NCBI RefSeq assembly: GCF_030504955.1
Contig: NZ_JAUKTR010000002.1
Coordinates: 323,901 to 387,900, forward strand
Source of the DNA: Peiella sedimenti
GTDB lineage: Bacteria; Pseudomonadota; Alphaproteobacteria; Caulobacterales; Caulobacteraceae
Direction: 5' to 3'
Length of the DNA: 64,000 bases
Part shown: positions 1 through 9,658 of the stretch, piece by piece
Position numbering within the stretch: position 1 is the stretch's first letter
How the letters are laid out: each line of letters begins with the position of its first letter
The notes under the pieces: model-generated
The model's input: the letters and a program-made list of their open reading frames with translations, nothing else
The model's database searches: none
Told to the model about the DNA's origin: nothing
Position numbers and translations under genes: made by a program

Positions 1-142
1 GCAAAACCCGTTCGCCGACGGCCGCCAGGGCTGTGCCGAGATTTATAGCCGTGGTGGTCTTGCCGACCCCGCCCTTCTGGTTCGCAACCGCCAGGACGCG
101 GACGGGGCCCGGCTGGGCGGAGATGACGGGTTCAGCGGACAA
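1..142 (-). CDS. parA: Chromosome partitioning ATPase ParA, N-terminal part (runs off the left edge)
   Basis: Deviant Walker ATPase that moves the ParB-parS origin complex to the new pole. Only about 47 N-terminal residues lie in the window, but they contain the deviant Walker A motif KGGVGKTT preceded by AVANQ, which is characteristic of ParA/Soj. No ATG is in frame; the best start is TTG at 142-140, giving [12 protein letters not shown], and it overlaps the last codons of rsmG. The order rsmG-parA on the leftward strand and the two parS sites nearby match the Caulobacter origin region. The C-terminus, and presumably parB, lie outside the window. The start codon is inferred. Confidence 0.9.
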   Translation of the reverse strand, partial: MSAEPVISAQPGPVRVLAVANQKGGVGKTTTAINLGTALAAVGERVL

Positions 143-752
143 GGCGGGCGCTCTCGATCGACACAATGCGGCTTTCCGGGTCGGTCGCCGACGGGATCAG
201 CTGGGCCGAGATCCGCCGGCGGCGCCGGGCCTCAGCCAGTTCGGCCTCGGCCTTTCGCCCTTTCAGAAACAGGCCCCGCGCGCCCCGGTCAAGGTAGCCT
301 TGGGCGTAATCCAACAAACGATCCAAAGGCGCGACGGCCCGAGCGGTGACGACCTCGACCTTCAATCGCTGATCCTCGGCGCGTCCGTTGACGACCGTCG
401 CCGGCAGGGCCAACTCCGTCACGGCCTGCTCCAGGAAGCGGCAGCGCTTGCCGAGGCTGTCGATCAGATGGACGTGGGCGCCCGCACGATCCTTCAGCAG
501 GATCGCCAGGACCACGCCCGGAAAGCCCGCGCCGGCGCCGAGATCGGCCCAGGTCCTGGCCGTGGGCGCGAGTTTCAGCAGCTGGGCGCTGTCCAGGGCG
601 TGCCGTATCCAGAAGTCTGCGAGGGTCGACGGGCCGACCAGATTCATCACCGCGTTCGCCTCGATGAGAAGCTCGCGGAAACGCCCCAGGTCCGCCATGG
701 CCTGATCGGAGGCTCCGGTATCGGCCTGAAAGGCCTCGGGCCCGTAGCTCAT
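132..752 (-). CDS. rsmG: 16S rRNA (guanine-527-N7) methyltransferase RsmG (GidB)
   Basis: SAM-dependent methyltransferase that makes m7G527 in 16S rRNA. The 206-residue protein has the family signature around residues 31-57 ([10 protein letters not shown], then FWIRHALDS) and the SAM-binding loop [11 protein letters not shown] at about 69-79. Its length is normal for the family. The ATG at 752 overlaps the mnmG stop by four bases, so translation is probably coupled. Its own end overlaps the parA start. The mnmG-rsmG-parA arrangement is a classic origin-proximal cluster. Loss of RsmG is known in other bacteria to give low-level streptomycin resistance. Confidence 0.95.
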   Translation of the reverse strand: MSYGPEAFQADTGASDQAMADLGRFRELLIEANAVMNLVGPSTLADFWIRHALDSAQLLKLAPTARTWADLGAGAGFPGVVLAILLKDRAGAHVHLIDSLGKRCRFLEQAVTELALPATVVNGRAEDQRLKVEVVTARAVAPLDRLLDYAQGYLDRGARGLFLKGRKAEAELAEARRRRRISAQLIPSATDPESRIVSIESARLVR

Positions 753-2623
753 GCCGCGGAAGCGGCGTTCAGCCGCCGCACATGGCCCAGCAGGGCCGTC
801 AACGCCCCTGGGGTCACGCCTTCGATCCGCGCCGCCTGGCCCAGGGTGCGTGGCCGCACCAGGCTCAGCTTTTCGCGCGCCTCGGCCGACAGGCCCCCGA
901 CTTTGCCGTAATCCATATCGACGGGGAGGATCAGGGACTCTTCGCGCCGCAACGCTTCGGCGTCGGCCCTCTGGCGGTCGAGATAGCCCGCATAGGCCGC
1001 GTCGATCTCGATCTGCTCGCGAACCGCCGGGCTCCAGTCGGAGATTTCAGGCCAGACCTGAGCCAATCGATCCAGCGACACCTCCGGCAGAGCCAGCAGC
1101 TGGAGAACGTCACGGCGGCGGCCGTCCGCCTTGGCCGGCAGGCCGTTCGCCTCCGCCTCCTGGGGGGTCAGGGTCAGCTCGGAAGCCCGCGCCCGCTCGC
1201 GGACGAGAGCGTCCGCCTTGGCGGTGAACGCTTGGGCGCGCTCGTGACCCACCACGCCCATAGCCAGGCCCATGGGCGTCAGGCGCTGATCGGCGTTGTC
1301 CGCCCGCAGGGTCAGGCGGTACTCAGCCCGGCTGGTCAGCATGCGATAGGGTTCGGTGACCCCCGTGGTGATCAGGTCGTCGATGAGCACGCCCAGATAG
1401 GCCTGGTCCCGGCCCAGCACGGCGCCGTCCTGGTCTCCCACCGCGCGCGCGGCATTGAGACCGGCCCACAGCCCCTGCGCCGCCGCCTCCTCGTAGCCCG
1501 TCGTGCCGTTGATCTGCCCGGCCAGATAGAGGCCCGGCAGGCGCTTCACAGCCAGGGTCGCGTCCAGTTCGCGCGGATCCACATAGTCGTATTCGATGGC
1601 GTAGCCGAAACGCTCGACCTCCACCTGTTCAAGCCCCGCCATGGTGCGCAGGAAGGCCAGCTGGGTCGCCTCGGAGACCGAGGTGGAGACGCCGTTCGGA
1701 TAGACGATGTCACCGCAGGGCGTGCCGGGCAGGCCTTCGGGCTCAAGGAACACCTGATGACTGTCCTTGTCCGCAAACCGCACCACCTTGTCCTCGATGG
1801 AGGGACAGTAGCGCGGCCCCCGTCCCGACAGGGCGCCGCCATACACCGCCGACTCGTCCAGCCGCTCGGCGATGATCTGGTGGGTCTCCGCATTGGTCCA
1901 CGTGACCCCGCAGGCGATCTGCTGGCGCTCGATGCGATCGGTCAGGAACGAGAAGGGCACAGGCTCGGCGTCGCCTTCCTGGCGTTCGAGCCGGTCCCAG
2001 GCGATCGAGGCGGTCCGCAGTCGGGCTGGCGTACCCGTCTTCAAGCGCCCCATCCGCAGGTCCAGACCGTAAAGCGTCTTCGACAGGCCGATGGCGGCCG
2101 GGTCGCCATGACGGCCCGCGGCCTGGCGGAATTCGCCCCGGTGGATGACGCCGTTGAGGAAGGTGCCGGTCGTCAGGACCACGGCCCCAGCTCTGATGTC
2201 GCACCCGCCCGCCGTCCTCACGCCGACCACCCGGTTGGCCTGAAGGATCAGGTCGTCGACGGGCGCCGCACGCAGCTCCAACCCTTTGACCTCTGCCAGA
2301 AGGGCCTGCATGGCCGTCTTGTACAGGCCACGGTCGATCTGGGCCCGGGGGCCCCGCACGGCTGGGCCTTTGGACCGGTTTAGAAGGCGGAACTGGATGC
2401 CTGCGGCGTCCGAGGCCTTGCCCATCAAGCCGTCCAGGGCGTCCACTTCCCGGATCAGATGCCCCTTGCCAAGCCCGCCCATGGCCGGGTTGCAGGACAT
2501 CTCACCGAGAGCGTCCAGTCTGTGCGTCAGCAGTAGAGTGCGCGCACCGGCCCGGGCGGCCGCGGCGGCCGCCTCGCATCCGGCGTGACCGCCGCCGACA
2601 ACAATGACATCAAAGCTGCTCAT
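749..2623 (-). CDS. mnmG: tRNA uridine-34 carboxymethylaminomethyl modification enzyme MnmG (GidA)
   Basis: FAD-dependent half of the MnmE-MnmG complex that adds carboxymethylaminomethyl groups to wobble U34 of certain tRNAs. At 624 residues it is full length. The N-terminus [16 protein letters not shown] is the dinucleotide-binding fold that holds [14 protein letters not shown] and the Cys-containing [13 protein letters not shown] stretch are family signatures. It lies downstream of mnmE on the same strand, 66 bases away, with a parS site in that gap. Its stop overlaps the rsmG start. Confidence 0.97.
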   Translation of the reverse strand: MSSFDVIVVGGGHAGCEAAAAAARAGARTLLLTHRLDALGEMSCNPAMGGLGKGHLIREVDALDGLMGKASDAAGIQFRLLNRSKGPAVRGPRAQIDRGLYKTAMQALLAEVKGLELRAAPVDDLILQANRVVGVRTAGGCDIRAGAVVLTTGTFLNGVIHRGEFRQAAGRHGDPAAIGLSKTLYGLDLRMGRLKTGTPARLRTASIAWDRLERQEGDAEPVPFSFLTDRIERQQIACGVTWTNAETHQIIAERLDESAVYGGALSGRGPRYCPSIEDKVVRFADKDSHQVFLEPEGLPGTPCGDIVYPNGVSTSVSEATQLAFLRTMAGLEQVEVERFGYAIEYDYVDPRELDATLAVKRLPGLYLAGQINGTTGYEEAAAQGLWAGLNAARAVGDQDGAVLGRDQAYLGVLIDDLITTGVTEPYRMLTSRAEYRLTLRADNADQRLTPMGLAMGVVGHERAQAFTAKADALVRERARASELTLTPQEAEANGLPAKADGRRRDVLQLLALPEVSLDRLAQVWPEISDWSPAVREQIEIDAAYAGYLDRQRADAEALRREESLILPVDMDYGKVGGLSAEAREKLSLVRPRTLGQAARIEGVTPGALTALLGHVRRLNAASAA

Positions 2624-2673
2624 GGGGAGCGCGCCTATAGCATCAATCCGGCGGCGGTGCGACCGAACCCCTG

Positions 2674-2689
2674 TGTTTCACGTGAAACA
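2674..2689. other. parS centromere site 1
   Basis: Perfect 16-bp palindrome TGTTTCACGTGAAACA, the ParB-binding parS sequence found in most bacteria. It lies in the mnmE-mnmG gap and abuts the mnmE stop codon. Its position beside parA and about 6 kb from the putative origin fits an origin-proximal centromere. Identification is by exact match to the known consensus. Confidence 0.93.
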
Positions 2690-3985
2690 TCACTTGCCGA
2701 TGCAGAAGCTGGAAAAGACCTCGTCCAGCACATCCTCCACGCCGATGCGCCCTGTCAGACCGTCCAGGGCCGCCGCGGCCGCCCGGACATCTTCCGCCGC
2801 CAGCTCGGGGCCGATACTCAGGGCCGCCCCCGCTTGTTCCAGCGCCTCGATCGCCATGGAGAGGCGCCGGGCGTGGCGCGCCCGGGTCACAGCGGGAAAC
2901 TCCGAGCCGGAAAGGCTTTGCGCCACGTGAGCGGCCAGGGCCTGCCTAAGCCCGGCCACGCCCTCGGGGCCCGGCGCGGTGTCGAACACCCGGGGCCCGG
3001 AGGCCCTCGTCCCGGTCATGTCTGCGCGGGTTCGTACCCACCAGTCGGCCGGGCCAGTGTCCACGGTCTCGGCGGTCCTCCCGTCTCGCAGGTGCAGCCG
3101 CAAGTGCGCCGTCTCGGCGCGCAGGCGGGCCCGACGCACGCCCTCGGCCTCGACCACATCATGGGTGTCGCGAAGCCCTGCCGTGTCAAACAGAACGACG
3201 CGGTAGCCGCCCAGATTCAGCGCCCCCTCCAGCACATCGCGGGTGGTGCCGGGGATATCCGTAACAATGGCCGCGTCCCGCTCAAGCAGTCCATTGAAGA
3301 GGGTGGACTTGCCGGCATTCGGCGGTCCCACCAGGGCGACCTGAAACCCGTCGCGCACCGCCTCGCCTCGGGCGCCTTCCGACAGGGCCTGACGCAAACG
3401 CTGCGCCAGATCGCTGATCGGCCCCCCCATGCTGGACGCCAGGTCCTCCGGCAACGCCTCGTCGGGGAAGTCGATCGCGGCCTCCAGTCGCGCGAGGATG
3501 CGGACGAGATCGGCGCGCCACGCCGCCGCCCGCCCCGCCATGGCGCCGTCCAACTGGCCGAGGGCCTGGCGCCGCTGCGCGTCGCTTTCAGCGTCGATAA
3601 GGTCGGCGATGCCTTCGGCCTGGGTCAGGTCCAGCCTGCCCGCTTCAAAGGCCCGCCGGGCGAACTCACCGGGCTCGGCGGCTCTCAGGCCTTGCCCAAG
3701 CAGTGCCCTCGTCACGGCGTGGACCACGGCCGGCCCACCGTGAAGGTGCAGCTCTACCACGTCTTCGCCGGTGAAGCTGGCCGGTCCGCGAAATCCCACC
3801 ACCAGCGCTTCGTCGAGCCCTTCACCGTTGGGTTCGAGCAACTTGCGCAGATGGGCCTGGCGCGGCTCCAGGTTCGTCGCGCCCAGCGCTGCGGCGGCCT
3901 CCCACGCCGCCGGACCGGACAGCCGGATCACGGCCAGGGCCGCGCGTCCGGGCGCCGTCGCCAGGGCGAAGATGGTGTCGCGCAT
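2690..3985 (-). CDS. mnmE: tRNA modification GTPase MnmE (TrmE)
   Basis: GTPase partner of MnmG in U34 modification. The 431-residue protein has the N-terminal formyl-THF-binding domain, a helical domain and an inserted G domain with P-loop GPPNAGKS (220-227), DIPGTTRD (243-250) and DTAGL (267-271). It ends in the invariant CIGK, whose Cys is required for activity. Oddity: where NKxD (G4, base specificity) is expected I read TRAD at about 319-322, a divergent motif. The rest of the G domain is intact, so the gene is probably functional. parS sites lie on both sides of the mnmE/DUF6489 gene pair. Confidence 0.95.
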   Translation of the reverse strand: MRDTIFALATAPGRAALAVIRLSGPAAWEAAAALGATNLEPRQAHLRKLLEPNGEGLDEALVVGFRGPASFTGEDVVELHLHGGPAVVHAVTRALLGQGLRAAEPGEFARRAFEAGRLDLTQAEGIADLIDAESDAQRRQALGQLDGAMAGRAAAWRADLVRILARLEAAIDFPDEALPEDLASSMGGPISDLAQRLRQALSEGARGEAVRDGFQVALVGPPNAGKSTLFNGLLERDAAIVTDIPGTTRDVLEGALNLGGYRVVLFDTAGLRDTHDVVEAEGVRRARLRAETAHLRLHLRDGRTAETVDTGPADWWVRTRADMTGTRASGPRVFDTAPGPEGVAGLRQALAAHVAQSLSGSEFPAVTRARHARRLSMAIEALEQAGAALSIGPELAAEDVRAAAAALDGLTGRIGVEDVLDEVFSSFCIGK

Positions 3986-3989
3986 GCCC

Positions 3990-4214
3990 CTAGGGCTTCG
4001 CCGCCGTCATCATGGCGCGGAAGGCGTCCTGGGCCTGAAGGCCGAAGCTGGTCCAGGCCTTCATCAGCTCCTCGGGCTGCATGCGCGCCATGTTCTCGTC
4101 CATGCGCCGCTGCATCTCCGCCACGAGGTGTTGGTTCAGCGGCGCGACGTCGGGCAGGCCCAGGAATGCACGGGCCTCTTCCGGCGTGCAGTCGATCTCG
4201 ACATTGATCTTCAT
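3990..4214 (-). CDS. Small DUF6489-type protein
   Basis: A 74-residue acidic, mostly helical protein starting MKINVEIDCTPEEARAFLGL. It has no signal peptide or membrane segment. From memory it resembles the small DUF6489 family of unknown function in Caulobacterales and relatives. It sits between rho and mnmE, with its stop four bases from the mnmE start, so the two are probably co-transcribed. A parS site lies just upstream of its start. Function unknown. Confidence 0.75.
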   Translation of the reverse strand: MKINVEIDCTPEEARAFLGLPDVAPLNQHLVAEMQRRMDENMARMQPEELMKAWTSFGLQAQDAFRAMMTAAKP

Positions 4215-4235
4215 GGTCAGACCTCCCGGTCAGAC

Positions 4236-4251
4236 TGTTTCACGTGAAACA
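4236..4251. other. parS centromere site 2
   Basis: Second perfect copy of TGTTTCACGTGAAACA, identical to the site at 2674-2689 and about 1.56 kb from it. It lies between the small DUF6489-type gene and the rho stop. Two sites flanking mnmE suggest a multi-site ParB loading centre. Confidence 0.93.
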
Positions 4252-4292
4252 GGCACCCTCAAGCCGCGCCGCCCGGCCTGCTGCGATAAGGA

Positions 4293-5645
<1,353 letters not shown>

Positions 5646-5840
5646 GGAGGTCACGCAGGGTCAGGCGCCGCCGGGATCGGCGGGCTCGGGTCTAGGGGAA
5701 TGTCGGGCCCTAAGGCCGATGGGGGGCCGGCGCAGGCGCCTCAGGGGGCTGAGCCGGGCAAGGAGACGGGACGCCGGGACGGACCCAACGTGGTAGGTCA
5801 GCGGAACCACATTCGCAGGACCGCCGTCAAGCGCCGCCGA

Positions 5841-6311
5841 TCAGCTTTGGCCAAACTCGGTCGTCACGGCGATCACCATGATGATGGCCGCAAGGAAGGG
5901 CAGCTCGTTGGCCATCCGCCAGAACTTTTCGCCGCGCCGGGACGCGCCGGCGGCGATGCGCTTGCGCTCGACCATCAGGTAGTGATGCCAGCCCGTCAGC
6001 ACCACCACACCCAGAAGCTTCGCGATCATCCACGGCTGGGCCAGAAAATCCCAACCCCGAAGCACTGCTCCATCCACCCAGATCAACAGGCCGCCGAACA
6101 GCCAGGCGGCGATCATGGCCGGGTTCATGATGATCTTCAGGAGCTTGAACTCCATGGTCTGGAAGGTGACATCCAGGTCCGAGCCCCGTCCGGCCCTGGC
6201 GTGATAGGCGAAAAGCCGGGGCAGGTAGAGCAGGCCGGCCATCCAGGCGATCACGGCCAGGATGTGCAGACCCCTGAGCAGGTCATAGTGTTCGGCCAGC
6301 CAGGCGTTCAC
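5841..6311 (-). CDS. hemJ: Protoporphyrinogen IX oxidase HemJ (UPF0093)
   Basis: Integral membrane enzyme oxidising protoporphyrinogen IX to protoporphyrin IX, the step before ferrochelatase. The 156-residue protein has about four membrane spans. It carries the family N-terminal signature RGLHILAVIAWMAGLLYLPR with the conserved His, and a conserved Lys in FKLLKIIMNP. Its start overlaps the hemH stop by four bases, so hemE-hemH-hemJ form one leftward unit covering the last steps toward haem. The family assignment is by motif and strengthened by context. Confidence 0.9.
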   Translation of the reverse strand: MNAWLAEHYDLLRGLHILAVIAWMAGLLYLPRLFAYHARAGRGSDLDVTFQTMEFKLLKIIMNPAMIAAWLFGGLLIWVDGAVLRGWDFLAQPWMIAKLLGVVVLTGWHHYLMVERKRIAAGASRRGEKFWRMANELPFLAAIIMVIAVTTEFGQS

Positions 6312-7342
6312 GACGTAAGTCCTTGATCTGACGACGCTTCTGAACGGGGGCAGGCCGCGAACCCCGGCGCGCAGCCTGGCCCGCAGGGCGCTGTCCCCCC
6401 CGCCCTCCTTGCCGCGATCACAGCCTCGGCCAGCCCCCCGATGAAATCGGGCTGAACGCCCGCCGCCGGAACCCGAACATAGGCCGGCAGGCCCAGCTCA
6501 TGAGCCAGTTCAGCGTACTCGATGTCCAGCTCGACCAGGGTCTCGATATGCTCGGAGACAAAGGCGATGGGGACCACCGCCACTCCGACCCGGTCCCGCG
6601 CCGCCGTCTTCAGCGCATCGATCGTCGACGGCTCCAGCCACTTCATGGGCCCGACGCGGCTCTGGTAGCAAATCGTCCAGTCGGACAGGCCGGCCCTTGC
6701 GGCGACCGCCGCGGCGGTCATCTCCACCTGGGCCTGATAGGGATCGCCGCCGTCAATGACCGACTTCGGCACGCCATGGGCCGAGAACAGGACCCGGAGC
6801 GGCCGGTCCGATCCCGCCAGCGCTTCGGTGATCAGCCGCGCCTGGCTGTCGATCCAGCCCCGGCCAGCCGGATAGCAGCAGACGGTCGAGGTCCGCGCGG
6901 TCCCGCCATAGGACTTGCGCCACGCCTTCAGGGACGAAGCGGTCGTGGTCGTGGAGAACTGGGGGTAGAGCGGCAAGAGCACGATCTCGTCAGCTCGCCA
7001 GGCCGCCACCTCGGCGGCCACCTCCTCCACCATGGGCGTCCAATACCGCATGGCGATGAAGACCCGTGTCTCCGCCTCGGGCAGCGCGGTCTTCAGCGCG
7101 GCCGTCAGAGCCGCGGCCTGGGCTTCAGTCTCCGGCACGATGGGCGAGCGCCCGCCCATGAGGGCGTAGTTGGCCTGCGCCGCCTTCTCGCGCCGTGATG
7201 AGATCAGGCGAGCCAGGGGCGTCCGCAACAGCCCCGGCAGGCGGATGATGGCCGGATCGTTGAACAGGTTGAACAGAAAAGGCCTTACGGCCTCGGGTCC
7301 ATCCGGTCCGCCCAGATTGAACAGCACCACCGCCAGCCGCAT
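6308..7342 (-). CDS. hemH: Ferrochelatase HemH
   Basis: Inserts Fe2+ into protoporphyrin IX to make protohaem. The 344-residue protein has the N-terminal NLGGPDGPEAV, the active-site region FSAHGVPKS with the catalytic His, and SRVGPMKWLEP. The C-terminus is Cys-rich (Cys at about 320, 324 and 331 in APCGPGC..AACPR), as in ferrochelatases known to bind a [2Fe-2S] cluster, including the Caulobacter enzyme. It is preceded by hemE (4-base gap) and followed by hemJ (4-base overlap). Confidence 0.96.
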   Translation of the reverse strand: MRLAVVLFNLGGPDGPEAVRPFLFNLFNDPAIIRLPGLLRTPLARLISSRREKAAQANYALMGGRSPIVPETEAQAAALTAALKTALPEAETRVFIAMRYWTPMVEEVAAEVAAWRADEIVLLPLYPQFSTTTTASSLKAWRKSYGGTARTSTVCCYPAGRGWIDSQARLITEALAGSDRPLRVLFSAHGVPKSVIDGGDPYQAQVEMTAAAVAARAGLSDWTICYQSRVGPMKWLEPSTIDALKTAARDRVGVAVVPIAFVSEHIETLVELDIEYAELAHELGLPAYVRVPAAGVQPDFIGGLAEAVIAARRAGGTAPCGPGCAPGFAACPRSEASSDQGLTS

Positions 7343-7346
7343 CGGC

Positions 7347-8372
7347 TCAGCCCTTCAGCCGCTGAAGCGTGCGTTCCACATGGGCGATCGGCGTGTCCGG
7401 CAGAATGCCGTGGCCCAGGTTGAAGATCCACGGACCCGCGCCCCAGGCCTCAAGCAGCTGGTCGATCCGGACGTCGAGCGCCGGGCCGCCCGCCCGCAGA
7501 AGCAGAGGATCGAGCGCGCCCTGAATCGGTTTGATCTGCTGCACCTTCCGTCCCACGGCCAGCGGGCAGCTGGTGTCCAGCGCCACCGCCTGGACCGGGA
7601 CGGCCGCGGCATAGGCCTCCGCCTGGGCCGCCACGCCGCGCGGAAAGCCGATCAGGGGCAGGTTCACGCCCCGCCCGCGCAGACCCTCGACGATACGCTG
7701 ATGGGGTTTCAGAACCAGCCGCTCGAACAGGTCGTCGGGCAGGCCCTCGGCCCAGCTTTCGAACAGTTTCAAGGCGTCGGCGCCCGAGCGCGCCTGCATG
7801 GCCAGGTAGTCCACCGTGGCCTCGACCAGCACCTCCAGCAGCCGGTCCACCCGCTCCGGCGTCTCGTAGGCGAAGCGCCGCGCCGCCGCCCGGTCGAGCC
7901 CCGGCCGGCCGTCCAGCATATAGGTGGCCACGGTCCAGGGCGCCCCGGCGAACCCGATCAGCGCCTTTCGCACATCGAGATTGGCCCGGACCAGGCGCAG
8001 GGTTTCGCCCACGGCGCCCAAGGCCTCGCCCGCCTGAAGAGTGCGCTCGGCCATGGCCTCCAGCGGCGGCAGCTCGCCCAGGACCGGCCCCTCGCCAACC
8101 TCGAAGCGGACGTCCTGTCCCAGGGCGCGCGGGATCAGCAGGATATCGGCGAAGACAATCGCCGCGTCGAAGGGGAAGCGCCGCATGGGCTGCAGCGTCG
8201 CCTCCGCCGCCCGCTCCGGGGTCAGGCAGAACTCGATGAAGTCCCGGCTCCGGGTGCGCAGCTCGCGGTATTCCGGCAGGTAGCGCCCCGCCTGCCGCAT
8301 GAACCATACCGGGGGTCGCGTCAGGGTCTCGCCGTCCAGGACGCGCAGGAAGTCAGGTCTCGCCGGGCTCAT
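7347..8372 (-). CDS. hemE: Uroporphyrinogen III decarboxylase HemE
   Basis: Cytosolic enzyme that decarboxylates the four acetate side chains of uroporphyrinogen III. The 341-residue protein starts MSPARPDFLRVLDGE and carries the signatures PPVWFMRQAGRYLPEYRE and FPFDAAIVFADIL. It is the first gene left of the putative origin. In Caulobacter crescentus hemE occupies the same place and its promoter lies inside the origin, so its transcription is tied to CtrA/DnaA control there. The same is inferred here. Confidence 0.97.
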   Translation of the reverse strand: MSPARPDFLRVLDGETLTRPPVWFMRQAGRYLPEYRELRTRSRDFIEFCLTPERAAEATLQPMRRFPFDAAIVFADILLIPRALGQDVRFEVGEGPVLGELPPLEAMAERTLQAGEALGAVGETLRLVRANLDVRKALIGFAGAPWTVATYMLDGRPGLDRAAARRFAYETPERVDRLLEVLVEATVDYLAMQARSGADALKLFESWAEGLPDDLFERLVLKPHQRIVEGLRGRGVNLPLIGFPRGVAAQAEAYAAAVPVQAVALDTSCPLAVGRKVQQIKPIQGALDPLLLRAGGPALDVRIDQLLEAWGAGPWIFNLGHGILPDTPIAHVERTLQRLKG

Positions 8373-8402
8373 GGCGCTCCGGTCTCATGGAATCCCGCCC
8401 CT

Positions 8403-8440
8403 CTCAACTCAAAAAGAAAAAGAGAAAGAGCCTTGTTGAG
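8403..8440. repeat. AT-rich purine tract inside an inverted repeat (candidate unwinding region)
   Basis: CTCAAC at 8403-8408 and GTTGAG at 8435-8440 enclose a 26-base run made mostly of A and G (8409-8434). It is the most AT-rich stretch of the gap in a genome that is otherwise extremely GC-rich. In the Caulobacter origin an AT-rich segment lies on the hemE side and is thought to melt first. The role here is inferred from position and composition. Confidence 0.6.
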
Positions 8441-8583
8441 GAAGATAGGGCAGGGGCGCCGTGGGGATGATCTCGCTTTCCATGCCCGAACCGCCGGGTC
8501 ATCCCCAGCGAGCCCGGGCCCCGAGCGTCAGTGGGCCGAGGCTGTGGAGGACGGGGATAGCCTGGCTCAGCGCCTTGCGGGCG

Positions 8584-8598
8584 TTAAGGAAGCGTTAA
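8584..8598. promoter_or_regulatory. CtrA binding box in the origin
   Basis: TTAA at 8584-8587 and TTAA at 8595-8598 are separated by exactly seven bases, the full consensus for the cell-cycle master regulator CtrA. In Caulobacter phosphorylated CtrA binds such boxes in the origin and blocks initiation in swarmer cells. I find only one complete box in this gap, whereas five are known in C. crescentus. Confidence 0.8.
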
Positions 8599-8778
8599 CC
8601 TCTTCGAAGGGATCGGCTGTGAATGGTGTCTGGGCGGGCCGAACGGCGCCCAGTTGTCGATGATCCAGCGTTCAGAGCCTCGGCGCCTGGGGACGGGCGG
8701 ACCGGGGGGTCCACCGCCGTCCCCATAGCTTCGGGAATGGCGCGACGGTTGACGTCGGCGTCCCCCGCCGCCCAACTG

Positions 8779-8787
8779 TTTTCCACA
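8779..8787 (+). other. DnaA-box-like site
   Basis: TTTTCCACA differs at one base from the DnaA consensus TTATCCACA. It lies 29 bases before the PPDK-regulator ATG, at the right edge of the putative origin. A single 9-mer match is weak alone; its position in the origin gap raises the odds. Confidence 0.6.
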
Positions 8788-8815
8788 CCCACCCAGTAGG
8801 ACCGGATCCCTCTCG

Positions 8816-9658
8816 ATGCCGCAGGCCCCGCCCCGCCTCGCCACCTATTTCCATGTGCATCTGGTCTCCGATTCCACCGGTGAGACCCTGAACGCGGTGG
8901 GCAAGGCGGCCACGGCCCGCTTCGAAAGCGTCATCCCGATCGAGCACATCTACGCCCTGGTCCGCTCGCCCAAGCAGATGGAGCGCGTGCTCGAGCAGAT
9001 CGCCGCGGCCCCGGGCCTGGTGCTGCACACCCTAGTGGACCCGGACCTGCGCAATATGCTGATCGAGGGCTGCCGGGCCCTCAATACGCCGGAGATCGCG
9101 GCGCTCGATCCTCTGATCGCCACCCTGTCGCGCTATCTCGGGGCCTCCCTGACCACGCGGGTGGGCGCCCAGCACGCCCTGGACCATGACTATTTCAACC
9201 GGATCAGCGCCCTCGACTACGCCATCGCCCACGACGACGGACAGGGCGCGCCGGACCTGAACAAGGCCGACGTGGTTCTGGTGGGCGTCAGCCGCACCTC
9301 CAAGACCCCGACCTGCATCTATCTGGCTCACCGGGGCGTGCGCGCCGCCAATGTGCCCCTGGTGCCCGGCCACGGGACGCCGCCAGGTCTGGAAGGCCTG
9401 ACGCAGCCCCTCATCGTCGGCCTGACCGTCTCGCCGGACCGCCTGCTGCAGGTCCGCCGCAACCGATTGAACGTATTGGGCGAGGTTCGTGACACCAACT
9501 ATGTGGATGAGGGCGTGGTCCGCGACGAAATTATCCAGGCCAAGCGCCTGTTCCACCGCAACGGCTGGCCCACCATCGACGTGACCCGGCGGTCCGTTGA
9601 GGAGACGGCCGCCGCCGTCATCAACCTGCTCAATGAACGCCGCGAGCGCCGCCGATGA
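8816..9658 (+). CDS. Pyruvate, phosphate dikinase regulatory protein (kinase/phosphotransferase, DUF299)
   Basis: Bifunctional ADP-dependent kinase and Pi-dependent pyrophosphorylase that inactivates or activates pyruvate phosphate dikinase (or PEP synthase in the PpsR branch). The 280-residue protein starts FHVHLVSDSTGETLN and has the P-loop-like VGVSRTSKTPTC at about residues 155-166, diagnostic of the family. It is the first gene right of the origin, the position of RP001 in Caulobacter. The target enzyme cannot be told from this window. Its stop overlaps the maf start by four bases. Confidence 0.93.
   Translation: MPQAPPRLATYFHVHLVSDSTGETLNAVGKAATARFESVIPIEHIYALVRSPKQMERVLEQIAAAPGLVLHTLVDPDLRNMLIEGCRALNTPEIAALDPLIATLSRYLGASLTTRVGAQHALDHDYFNRISALDYAIAHDDGQGAPDLNKADVVLVGVSRTSKTPTCIYLAHRGVRAANVPLVPGHGTPPGLEGLTQPLIVGLTVSPDRLLQVRRNRLNVLGEVRDTNYVDEGVVRDEIIQAKRLFHRNGWPTIDVTRRSVEETAAAVINLLNERRERRR

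Larger units (their letters stand above)
8373..8815. other. Putative chromosomal replication origin (Cori-like)
   Basis: 443 bases without a gene between divergent hemE and the PPDK regulator, the same flanks as the Caulobacter crescentus origin. Contents: an AT-rich purine tract (8409-8434) flanked by a 6-bp inverted repeat; one perfect CtrA box TTAA-N7-TTAA (8584-8598); TCCCCA elements like the weak DnaA W-boxes at 8502-8507 and 8720-8725, with reverse copies at 8462-8467 and 8688-8693; a TGATCCA element (8661-8667) resembling the G-box; and TTTTCCACA (8779-8787), one mismatch from the DnaA consensus. The nearest genes diverge from this point, and parA and parS are within 9 kb. Exact origin limits cannot be set by eye. 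Confidence 0.85.
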
